From the NCBI GenBank assembly GCA_021521415.1, contig JAIQDT010001131.1:248001-312000 (forward strand): DNA of 64,000 nucleotides, written 5' to 3'. The DNA comes from Bidens hawaiensis (lineage: Eukaryota; Streptophyta; Magnoliopsida; Asterales; Asteraceae). Each line of letters begins with the position of its first letter. The first letter of the stretch is position 1. Position numbers and translations under genes: made by a program. The notes beneath the pieces are model-generated. The model was not told the origin of the DNA, searched no databases, and saw only the letters and a list, made by a program, of their open reading frames with translations. Of this stretch, positions 32,182 through 41,656 are shown one piece after another.

Positions 32182-33879
32182 ATGTCGTCGATCAACATTT
32201 CGGAGCTCGTAAAGATGGAAGTTAAAGCGGGGTCAGCTACAAAGGCCCCAAGGTTGGTGAAGGGAACCGATTTTGTCGCGTGGAAGGATCGGTTCATACA
32301 ATACGTTAAGTACCAGGATGCGAAAATGTGGGTATGCATCCAAGATGGATATATTCCACCAGTCATGGAGTATGAGGGTCGAGACCAAATCAAGAAATAC
32401 AGTAAAATGGAAGAGGAGGAGAAAAAGATGTATGAAGCCGAAAGCAAGGCTCATGCTGCAATCACAATGGCTCTTCCACAGGAGATCCTCCATACGTTCA
32501 GAAAGTATACATCAGCTAGAGAGCTTTGGGAAGCTCTTGAGAACAGATTTGAGGGGAATGTAGGTATTCGGGCTTCAAAGATAAAGTTGCTCAAAACTCA
32601 ATTATGAGGTTTTAAGTACTTAAAGAACGAATCTCTTGATGATATTATCACTCGATATTATCATCTAATGACTGAATTGAGTAACTACTTCATTTCCTAC
32701 TGAGAAGAAGAGATTGTGGAAAAGCTTCTCGATGCCCTCCCACCAAAATGGGAGATGTATACTGTACTGATGAGGGAAGACAAGGACTTCCCTACTTATG
32801 ATCTTGAAACCACTGTCAACAAGCTCAGAACTTTTAAGCTTAATATGGTAAGAAAATAAACATCTATGGATCAGGTTCAAGATCCAGGCATGTACAGTGC
32901 TAAAGTAAACTCCAATACAAGTTCAAAGACTGATTCTGCCGCCTACTACTCGAAGGGAGAGTCGGGTGCCAATTCGTCACAGGAGGGGCATGTGTCAGTA
33001 AACTCAAATGGGGATGTTTGCTTTGTAGCCGGTGGATCAAGTGGTACTCAACAGACAGCAAGCAAGATTAGTGGATCTTCAAGTTCATCAAGCAATAATT
33101 ACTCTAAGATGCCAATGAGCGTCAAATCTGCTGAAGAGCAGTTTGGCCTCTATGCTTCGTTTATTGCTTCATATGAAAACTATATTCAAGGAAAGGTGGT
33201 TGATCCAGCGATGCTGGATGAAGACTATGACCAGATCGATGCTGATGATCTGGAGGAAATGGATTTATAATGGCAGATGGCCATGATAGTGAGGAGGGTG
33301 AAGAAGTTTATGAGAAAGACGGGGAGAAAGTTTGTTGGTGGCAGGCCAGAGTTCGATAAGTCTAAGGTGAGGTGCTATAACTGTCAACAAAACGGGCACT
33401 TTGCCAAAGAGTGCAGAAACGAGCGAGTTGAACGTGGTCATGGCCGGTCTGCACAGCACACTGGGAGTAGTAAAGAAGTCAATGCCATGATGTCTAGAGA
33501 AGCAGGTGAATACAACTGGAACCTGCATTCGAATGAAACTAGTGAGCAGGCAAATATGGCTAAGGTTGAGAATGAAGAATGTGAGAAGATTAACGGAGAA
33601 GAGAAAGCTACTGGTAAGGAAAAAGCTTTCATGGCAGATAACAAGGATCAACTCTCCGAGGTAAGTTCTAAACCTATTTGTACTAAATGTGATAATTTGT
33701 CTGAGCAAATTACTACCATAACTGATCAGTATGTTCGTTTAGATGCTGAATTTAAAACTCTTAAAGAAGATCATCACTTTATGAAAGCAAGAGAAAACAG
33801 TTACAAAGTTAAAATAAAAGCGTGTGAAAAAGATGTTAAAAGCTTAAAAACAAAACTCACTGAGGATGTTCCCAATTAG
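32182..33879 (+). pseudogene. TE2 Gag, one frame with four in-frame stops
   Basis: Starts MSSINISELVKMEV. It has the copia gag (UBN2-type) core (WKDRFIQYVKYQDAKMW, ALPQEILHTF, ELWEALENRFEGN, LLDALPPKWEMY) and a CCHC zinc knuckle CYNCQQNGHFAKEC at about 33372. A coiled-coil C-terminus ends ...TEDVPN. Stops lie at 32605, 32701, 32857 and 33268, but there is no frameshift across 1.7 kb. At least two are TGA where CGA is plausible, consistent with deamination of methylated CpG. Confidence 0.85.
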
Positions 33880-33998
33880 GGAACAACTTCGCTTCAGATT
33901 TAAAAGCTGAAAAAGCTGAAAAAGATGTTCCCAACTCACTGAGGATGTTAAAAGCTGAAAAAGATGTTAAAACTTAAATCTGAAGCGAAGTTGTTCCC
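33879..33998. repeat. 24-bp perfect inverted repeat at the point where pol is missing
   Basis: The arms are 33879-33902 and 33975-33998 (GGGAACAACTTCGC... and its complement), separated by 72 bases that repeat GCTGAAAAAGATGTT. It begins at the gag stop codon. Confidence 0.9.
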
Positions 33999-34043
33999 AA
34001 TTAGACGAGCTTTTAAGCTTTTTTAAGCTTTTTTCAGCAAGTT

Positions 34044-35137
34044 TTGTTACAACGTATCTTTGCTCAATGCCGCACTTCAAGTGCGAGGAGCAACCCTGAA
34101 CGTCGTCCAAGGCATACTCCACTGTTTGGGTTTTTAATCAACCCAGAGTATGTTCCTGCTGGTGGGGACGAGTTCAGAGATCCTCAACCGCGACAGGCAA
34201 GAGCAACTCAAGCTGCACCTGCTGTGCCTGTTGTGTCGGCTGCAGAGGATATAGATCTTGATGCTGTTTTTGGAGGTCAAGGTTATTTCGATATGGATCA
34301 AGTTGAAGAGGTGCAGGTCTCAGCTGCACAGGGTTCGGGTGTGAGTGCTACTAGAGCAGCTACATCGATGGCTGACTCAGATTTGGATGAGATTATGAAT
34401 GAGGGGAGACGGTTGATGGTGTCTCGATAGAGAACGTTTGGGAAGAGAAAGAGAACGGAGGATGATGATGAGTCAGAAGAGGAAGAAGATATACATAAGC
34501 TGATAAGAAGATCAAGACGGGAAAGGACAGGTGCTGGCATGGGAGCTGGAGAGACTTCAAGGGTGGTACGTTTTGCTCCGGCCTCACTGTCTGGTATGTC
34601 TATCGTTCCTACTTCTGTACAGGTTACAAGTACAAGCGCTGCGGATGTTCCCGTGGTGGCTACATCATCTGCTGGCATTCCATCCACCACTACCATCCAG
34701 ACGTCGACTCCGGAGATTGTGGTGAGCTGCCAAGAACTGACCGAGACGATGATCGAGACGATGATCCCAATGCATCGAAAGATGCAGGTGGTGAGCTGCC
34801 AAGAACTTCTCAAGCTCTTGGTACTTCCACAGCTGAGGGGGAGTCTGCCGACGCGGCTGGTGGTTCTGGTGGTGATGATGTGGTGTTGGTGGATGATGAC
34901 GTGATTGATGCGTTGAGGGAACTTGACGATGATATGTTCAGCGACGATGTGTTATTTGATGAGGATGAACAAGAGATCCTTAGAGTTTACGATCCGATGC
35001 ATCTTGTTAACTTATCGCAAGCTGATCTGAAGGTGCTTAACGAGAAAAAGATCTTTTATATTCCAGCTTGGAAGGATGAAGCAAGAAAGTATCAACGAGT
35101 TGTGTCGGTGTGTGTTAGGGAAGGAGTGCACGCGTGA
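34044..35137 (+). pseudogene. TE2 extra ORF, C-terminal part, broken
   Basis: Begins inside a homologous protein (PLFGFLINPEYVPAGGDEF). It has an acidic middle (DDDESEEEEDIHKL) and a conserved end (YDPMHLVNLSQADLKVLNEKKI), which resembles IDPMWLVNL...DVLFKNKI of the minus-strand TE6 ORF. One in-frame stop lies at 34428-34430, and frame changes follow near 34730-34900. The function is unknown; no catalytic motif is seen. Confidence 0.6.
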
Positions 35138-35189
35138 AGATACAGGATTACGAGACAAGAGCTGAAAGATCAAGATATGAAGCTACTGC

Positions 35190-35201
35190 CAAGGGGGAGT
35201 C
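35190..35201 (+). other. TE2 polypurine tract
   Basis: CAAGGGGGAGTC lies directly before the 3' LTR. Confidence 0.9.
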
Positions 35202-35653
35202 TGTTGGTGCATAAATGTCAGTAGTTCATATGTCTAAAGTCTGTAATCGAGTCTGTAATATTGTTTATGTATTTGTTTGTTTAAAGCGAAGTTGTTGACA
35301 AGTTCGCCTAGGCGAACTTGTTAACCAAGCGAAGTTGTTAACAAGTTCGCCTAGGCGAACTTGTTGAACGAGCGAAGTTATGGACAACTTCGCCTGAGGC
35401 GAAGTTGTCGTGTATTTATATAGGTTACGGGTGTTTGTTTTAAGTGGTTAATTTACGTGTAATTCAGTGAGTCAAGTGACGTGAGGTCGAGAGTCTGTAA
35501 GTATCACGTGTTGAGTTATTAATATAACGTGTGTTTGTTCGTATCGTGTTCGCATGTTTGTGTGCTTGTGTTCTACGTCCGTAACGATCTACACAGGGAT
35601 TCCGCACCTGTGTATATCGGGATATCTCGTGTGATCCGTCCAGGGAACCTACA
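35202..35653 (+). repeat. TE2 3' LTR
   Basis: 452 bp, four substitutions from the 5' LTR, with all three palindromes preserved. It is followed by TSD aacta. Confidence 0.96.
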
Positions 35654-35658
35654 AACTA

Positions 35659-36330
35659 CAACAAGCTTATCAGTTACATGATTACCTATGAGTCTAGAAT
35701 TGTACCCCAATAAAGGACAAACATGCTTAAACACCTTAAGTGGTTCTACCCAACCAATAAATGGGTGATGTTATCATCAAGACAAGGCAGCCACTGTTTG
35801 GTGATATTTGGAAAACGAAGTAATTATATGCCAAATGGTCTGAAAAAGGAAAACAAAGGTCCGTCTAGCCTCATTTATGGGTGGTTTGAGGTGAGCCCTT
35901 CAAGCTATTACTTCAAAATTAACTACTTCCAACCATGGCAAGAAATTCGTCGTTACTTAGAAAAAAGAAACAAGTAAATTTTGAAGATATTCCCCTGAGA
36001 TTCTAGAAAAAGAAGGCATCTGGACAACCGAAAAAACCCCAGACAAAAGAATGGGACTAAGTTATTCTAAACTACTAGAACAGTAAGTGCTCGTTTAATC
36101 AAGACTTTGAGGTTGATGCTCCACCATACGAAGACGGACCCGTATCCATGTTACTCAGACCCAGTTGATTTTGAGGTTGATGCTCCAACATACGAAGACC
36201 CGTATCCATGTCCACCTAATTTCACCATCGAGATCAAAGATATGACAGAAATAATGAAGCACGTGCCTCAACAATTTCACTATGTTGTGTGGTTTTATTG
36301 TGTGATTTGTGTGTTTAAGAATAAAGGTTA
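35659..36330 (+). pseudogene. block A coding remnant upstream of a caulimovirid-like promoter
   Basis: Translates to LKWFYPTNKWVMLSS, SSYYFKINYFQPWQEIRRYL and, in another frame, IWTTEKTP, then a repeated DPYPCYSDP-type segment. Block B (61370-61999) has a better preserved copy. I do not recognise the protein. Its place just before a 35S-like promoter would be that of the last gene in a pararetrovirus, but it could equally belong to the preceding retrotransposon ORF. Confidence 0.4.
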
Positions 36331-36387
36331 ATCACTTCTAAAGTGATATAATCATGTAGGTTAAGTTTTAAAATATCTTGTATTGTG

Positions 36388-36463
36388 TGATGTAAGCCAT
36401 GATGTAATTGTCTAATGTGATGTAAGTAATGATGTTATGTACACCCATCCTTGGCCTATAAAT
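36388..36463 (+). promoter_or_regulatory. caulimovirid 35S-like promoter, copy A
   Basis: Two as-1-like pairs TGATGTAAGYMATGATGT stand at 36388 and 36418. They have the exact TGACG-n7-TGACG spacing of as-1 with both CpG changed to TpG. ACCCATCCTTGG and TATAAAT (36457) follow. The downstream segment GGAGGGTTCCTCCTATAAAAG is duplicated in this copy (about 36464-36530) but single in copy B. Confidence 0.55.
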
Positions 36464-36597
36464 GGAGGGTTCCTCCTATAAAAGAAGCAGATATGAAGAA
36501 GGAGGGTTCCTCCTATAAAAGAAGCAGATATGAAGTTCGTCAAAGCACAACTTGTAGACCTTTAAAGGAAACACAAGCAACAAAGAACTTTAACCCT

Positions 36598-36965
36598 GGT
36601 TGATGATCCATGGATACTCCCGAGCTCCCCATTTGTCAAAACAACCTTTGATCCACAGCCGCCACCGATACACTTGTTTTCGCAAACGTCACCATCAATG
36701 AATCCCTGGTCAAATGAACCAGCCCAGATCAAAGCAATACCGAGAAAGTCATCCTCAAACTGCGGTGCTTCTTCAAGTAGTACATAACATAAACCATCCA
36801 CAAGTGGTCCTAGAAGAGACAAGCAGGTCAGAGATGATAGCATAATGATGTCCTATCCAGAAACACGACTGCTAGAATTGAGAATCCCTGTACGATGGTC
36901 AAACAATCATTACCACTTAATGCTCCAGTTATCACTCCCTATCCAGATGAAGAACCAGATGTTAA
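36598..36965 (+). pseudogene. block A short coding remnant after the promoter
   Basis: Homologous to block B 62278-62647, where it opens with ATG (MVDDPWILPSSPF). Here the ATG is CTG. No family was recognised. Confidence 0.3.
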
Positions 36966-37376
36966 TGTTGGTGTATTATGCCAGTAGTTCATTAGTCTTC
37001 AGTTTATCATGTCTGTAATCGTTACTTTGGTTGTTACGTTTTGGTGAACTTGTTAGTTTGTTCTTTTGGTATAGCGAACTTAGTAGTCAGCGAAGTTAGG
37101 GACAACTTCGCCTAGCCTATTAGGCGAAGTTTTCGTGGTTTATTTAAACCTAACTTCGGTTGTTCATTGTTACTTGGTGAGTCATTTTGTTTGTGGACGG
37201 CTGGTTTATTGGTTAAGAGCTCTTGAAGCTAATAACAATTAAGCCTTTGTTTTAAGTGTTCGTGTTTGTTATTGTTCATTATGTTATCTTGTTTATACAC
37301 TCGTATCGTATACTTAAGGGATTCTGCACCCTCTGTGTACGAGATACTCCTGTGTAGATCCGGCTGGGAAACTACA
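36966..37376 (+). repeat. TE4 5' LTR, full copy
   Basis: 411 bp, TGTTGG...CTACA, followed by the PBS-like ATTAGTATAAGAGC. It contains the palindromic pair GCGAAGTTAGGGACAACTTCGC. It is related to TE2 in structure and leader motif. The 3' LTR is not in the window. Confidence 0.8.
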
Positions 37377-37806
37377 ATTAGTATAAGAGCTTTTGCTAGT
37401 GATTGTGTGGTTCGGGATTATCACACAAGTGTTAATATCGTTCCGCTTGAGTTTTCGTGGAATCGTTTCATGTAAAACACCGTTCGTTTTGTCCATTCCT
37501 CGACAATACAACCCTCGTCGCTCATCCTCTTACCAGTAAACCTTCTGAAATCAAAGAAACAATCTCAAAATTGATTCCTTTATCAATCGAAGTTGCCGTC
37601 ATCTGTATTTAGGGTTTTAGCGAAGATATTACTGTCGAAGTTGGGAAGAAGCGAAGTTACTGGAGAAGTTAAAACGTATCGAACTTAGTTAATACAATCT
37701 AAGTTCGCCCTTAGCGAAGTTAACGTATTGGCCAAGTTAATCTAACTTCTCCATCTGTTGTTCACATAACAACGTTGGTATAGTTTCAGCTCTCGTTTCG
37801 TTAATT

Positions 37807-38188
37807 ATGACTTCGATAAACATCACTGAACTGGTAAAGATGGAGGTTGAGCTGGGTCAGCAACTAAAGCTCCAAAGTTACTTAAAGGCACTAATTTTGT
37901 TGCTTGGAAAGACAGGTTTGAGCAGTACGTGAAATACCGAGATGCAAAGATGTGGGTATGTATTAAGGATGGCTATATTTCTCCAAAAACTGAGTTTGAA
38001 GGTCGTGAGCAACTAAAGATGTATAATAAGATGGATGATGATGAGAAGAAAATGTATGAAGCAGAAAGTAAGCCATTAGCTGCAATAACCATGGCACTAC
38101 CTCAAGAGATTCTTCATACATTCAGCAAGTACAAGTCTGTTAGAGAATTGTGGGAAGCATTGGAAAACCGATATGAGGGAAATGTCGG
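37807..38188 (+). pseudogene. TE4 gag N-terminal part, frameshifted and cut by TE5
   Basis: Starts MTSINITELVKMEVELG. A missing base near 37852 shifts the frame relative to TE2 gag; the next frame continues KYRDAKMWVCIKDGYISP and ELWEALENRYEGNVG. It stops exactly where the TE5 LTR begins. Block B carries the same lesion and the same junction. Confidence 0.8.
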
Positions 38189-38570
38189 TGTTGGGCCTAG
38201 ATTTAATGGTTTGTACTTAGTTAATGTTATTGTTATGCTACTTATGTAAATCGCGATCGCTACTTATGGATCTCGGTGGGATTTGGGCTATGGTTGGGCT
38301 AGCATGTTGACTACTCTGTCTATAGTTTACTTATTGTATAGGGTTTTTGGTTGTTTTTGAGTTGGTAGTTTGGCCGTCTAAGGTTGTTTAGACGATGTTG
38401 TAATCATAGTGATTAAGCACCCGACGTTTAAATATAACATTTGTTTTGAAGCAATTCCTTGTGTTCTACGTGTTTGTATTCTTTGTTCTTGAATCATCTA
38501 GTGTTGGATTTCCGCAGCAACATCTAGATTCATTGATATCATAACTGAAGGATCTGTCTTGGACCTTACA
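38189..38570 (+). repeat. TE5 5' LTR (block A)
   Basis: 382 bp, TGTTGGGCC...CCTTACA, followed by the PBS-like ATTGGTATAAGATCC. It is inserted within TE4 gag. The 3' LTR was not found. Confidence 0.85.
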
Positions 38571-38833
38571 ATTGGTATAAGATCCTTAGACCTATCCAGG
38601 CTCGTTATTGTGATATCAAGGATTTAAGATCTTTGTTCCTTGGTGGTTGTGTTAATTTTTCTGGCGAACTGTTGATCGGAGAGGTGAAGGATCTGTTTTT
38701 GGTAAAATGTTGGTTTTTGGTTTGGAAACAAAACAAAACCCAGTTTTCTAGGAAGTTAGTTACGATTAAAATTGGTTTTCGTCTTAAAAACAGGGTTTTC
38801 GACATCAAACAAGTGATCTCGGCTAAATTGTTG

Positions 38834-39034
38834 AGTTCTTGGTCAACGATTTGAGTTCTCGGTCAAAGATTTGAATTCTCGACCAACGATTTGGGTTCTC
38901 GGCCAACACTGTAGTTCTCGGTATTAGTTCTCGGTTAATCCTAGTTCTCGGTCAAAGAATCTAGTTCTCAGTCTACAATATGTGGTTCTCTGTCAACTGC
39001 TTTGGTTCTCGGTCAACATTGATTCTCGGTCAAC
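38834..39034 (+). repeat. TE5 leader array: eleven copies of GTTCTCGGTCAA
   Basis: Eleven copies, exact or with 1-3 changes, lie 13-21 bp apart between PBS and gag. They are not in the LTR. No such word cluster was noticed elsewhere in the window. Confidence 0.92.
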
Positions 39035-39204
39035 AGGACTGTAACCACTTTTGGGCATGATCAACTTGATTTGGGCTTTGTGTTTTGGACTCTAAAATTT
39101 TCTGGAATTAATTTACTTATGAACTAATTTAACTAAACATAGAACAGTTAACTAATGGCAATGGTTCAACCAACGCCTCACTCCATCAAGAACTGGACTC
39201 TATA

Positions 39205-41172
39205 ATGGGGACCACCACTCGTATACCCCGTCTTTTGTCTCATGAGGGGTTTAGTGAATGGAATTTTTATTTTGAGAAATACGTTAAGATGAAGGGTGCC
39301 AAAGTTTGGAGAACTATTTTTAGGGGACCTCAAAGAATTACTTATCAACGTGATAACTCAACTGAAATTAATGTGAAGCCCGTTGCTTTGTATGATGATG
39401 ATGATTTTGCTAAAGTTGAGGAGGATGAAAAGGCACTTTCAACTTTAACCATGGCCCTCTCACCTGAGATTGCCCTTGGTATTTGAGAGCTGCAATTTGC
39501 TAAGGAATTATGGGGGGCGTTGATTGAGGTGTATGAAGGAAATGAAGACATGAAAAGAAGTCGCCAAGACTTGCTGTGACAAAAGTTCAATATGTTTAAC
39601 CATGTTATGGGAGAGTCGTTGAAGAGTCAACTCCAAAGGTTCATAACCCTGGTGATAGAAATGAGATCCGCAAGCATTTATCTAGCAACCTTTGAGATAA
39701 ACAGCAAGCTGGTGAACTCTTTTCCAAAGAGTTGGGATATGAATGTTGCTGTTATCAAGAAGACTAAAGATCTCAACAGAATGTCCATATCTGAAATGAT
39801 GGCTACTATCAAGGCATGTGATATGGATGACAAGAAACATGCAATAAATCATGCAAACTCCTACAGTGCAGCTGGGTACAACGTTGCTTCCAACAATGCT
39901 CTTATTTCTCAAGACAGTTTCTCAATGTTCAAGACCACTCAACAGCATCCACCTTAAGGAAACTTTTAAATGTTCAAATCTACTCAAGGCCAATCATCTT
40001 CCATTCCACCCCAACCAGCTCCAGTATTCTTCACTAAGTCTGCTCAATCTTCAGCTGATAATGGAAAATCTTCATCTTCAAGTGTTGCTTACGGTCAGAA
40101 TTCCAGTCAAATTCCCTCCATTCAGAAAGATACTCAGGAGAACCTAGCTCTAATGGTGGGATTCATGAACTGCTATAATGCATTTCTAGCTGGAGATTTG
40201 GTCCAACCTGTAGTTGCTGCTGAGCTCGATCAGATCCATCCTGACGATGTTGAAGAAATGGATATTTCTTGGCAAATCTCCATGGTAGTATTTCGGTCCA
40301 AGAAATTCACTAAGAGGACGGGTAGAAACAATTAAAATATGCCTAATAATCAAAATGTGGGCTTTAACAAGGACACTCTGAGATGCTACAACTGTCACGA
40401 GCGGGGTCATTTTTCTCGTGAATGTACTAACCCAGAAGAGGAAGGAAATATAGAAAGGGCGCTAGTTCCAGTGGGTACTGCTAAAGGAGAGGTTGGGTGT
40501 AGCTCGGGAAATGGTGAAATGGGATTGATTGCTCAACTGTTTTCTTGGGAGGATCAGATGGCTGCTCTCAACTTTGGAAATCAGACCGTAAACTTCGCAA
40601 ATGTTGAAGACACTGAAGGAGAAAATGCTGCTGAGGAGCAAATCAAGGAACTTCAATTTTCATTCATGGCCTTCACTCCTTCCGGCTCATGTGAGGTAAG
40701 TTTTCAATCATGTTCTCAAGATTGCATTGATAAAATAAATTTATATAAGCTCCACTATGATACCTTGATTAGAGACATGGAAAGAGTAAAATCTGAGAAC
40801 ATTAAACTTAAGAAAAATAAAAAAGCTTTTATAGACAAAATAGAAGCACAGATAAAGGACATCTCTAAGCTTAAGTCTGATTTCAGTATAAAAAGTTGTT
40901 ATCATCTAGATGCAAAACCGGAAATCGCTGAATTAGATGCTAAATTGGAAGCCTCCAAGTTAGAAATTCTGAATCTAAGTAGTAAATTTGAAAGAGCTGA
41001 ACTAGATTTTAAAAAATTCGATGGTTCCAGTAAAGTTGTCGATTCAATGATTGAAAATCAGTGTTGGTGGAAAGAGAATGAGGGTGAGGGTATAAGATAT
41101 AGTCAGGTGCCCCCACCATATAATGACAACTATTGTAAATACACACATCTAGCTGAGATCTATAACGATTAA
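39205..41172 (+). pseudogene. TE5 Gag, one frame with in-frame stops
   Basis: Starts MGTTTRIPRLLSHEGFSEWN and keeps one frame to 41172 with stops at about 39484, 39577, 39955, 39967 and 40333. It shows the copia gag core (FAKELWGALIEVYEGN, LVNSFPKSWDMNVAV), a CCHC knuckle CYNCHERGHFSREC (about 40384) and a C-terminal coiled coil (ISKLKSDF, AELDAKLEASKLEIL). Stops such as GI-TGA-EL and LL-TGA-QK sit where Arg (CGA) would fit. No pol follows. Confidence 0.8.
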
Positions 41173-41369
41173 CAATTAGATCAAATACCGTGAAGGATCT
41201 AGTTCAAGATTACTCTTAACTATTATGTTATATTAGTTGTTTATATGTGTATATATTATAGTAATAAGTTAATTGGTTGAAGCTTTGAATGAGAGAAAAA
41301 TTGGACAGAGGTTCAATAATTAATCTCCAAAACTTAAATAAAACAGAGGATATCACCTCTATATGTAGA

Positions 41370-41560
41370 AGATGGAATCTAGTTCGTTACACATTCCGTA
41401 ACGAACTAGATCCACTTCGTTACATTACAATAAATAATAATAAACTTAACGAACTTTCTCCTAATTCGTTAGACATCCTTAACGAATTAGGAGGTAACTT
41501 AACTTAACTGTCTAGTTCGTTAAACATCCTCAACGAACTAGACATACAATAACGAACTAG
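41370..41560. repeat. inverted repeats built on TTCGTTA / TAACGAA
   Basis: Three hairpins occur in sequence: CTAGTTCGTTA...TAACGAACTAG, CTCCTAATTCGTTA...TTAACGAATTAGGAG and CTAGTTCGTTA...AACGAACTAG. They lie just beyond the 3' end of the minus-strand TE6 ORF. Confidence 0.85.
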
Positions 41561-41656
41561 TCAATAATATAAATAACTTTAACATCATAATAATCAAACG
41601 ATAAATACAAAGACTTGTGACGCAAAACAGTATATTCTAATAGTCATCACGACGCT

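Larger units (their letters stand above)
31197..35653 (+). mobile_element. TE2: pol-less Ty1/copia retrotransposon
   Basis: 4457 bp with two 452-bp LTRs (TGTTGG...CTACA), TSD aacta at 31192-31196 and 35654-35658, initiator-Met-type PBS and a PPT. The empty site is present once in the paralogous block (61374-61382, TTTAACTACAACAAG). The internal region holds gag and the C-terminal part of an extra ORF but no protease, integrase or RT, so it is non-autonomous. The two LTRs differ at 4 positions by my reading (about 0.9%). Confidence 0.95.
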
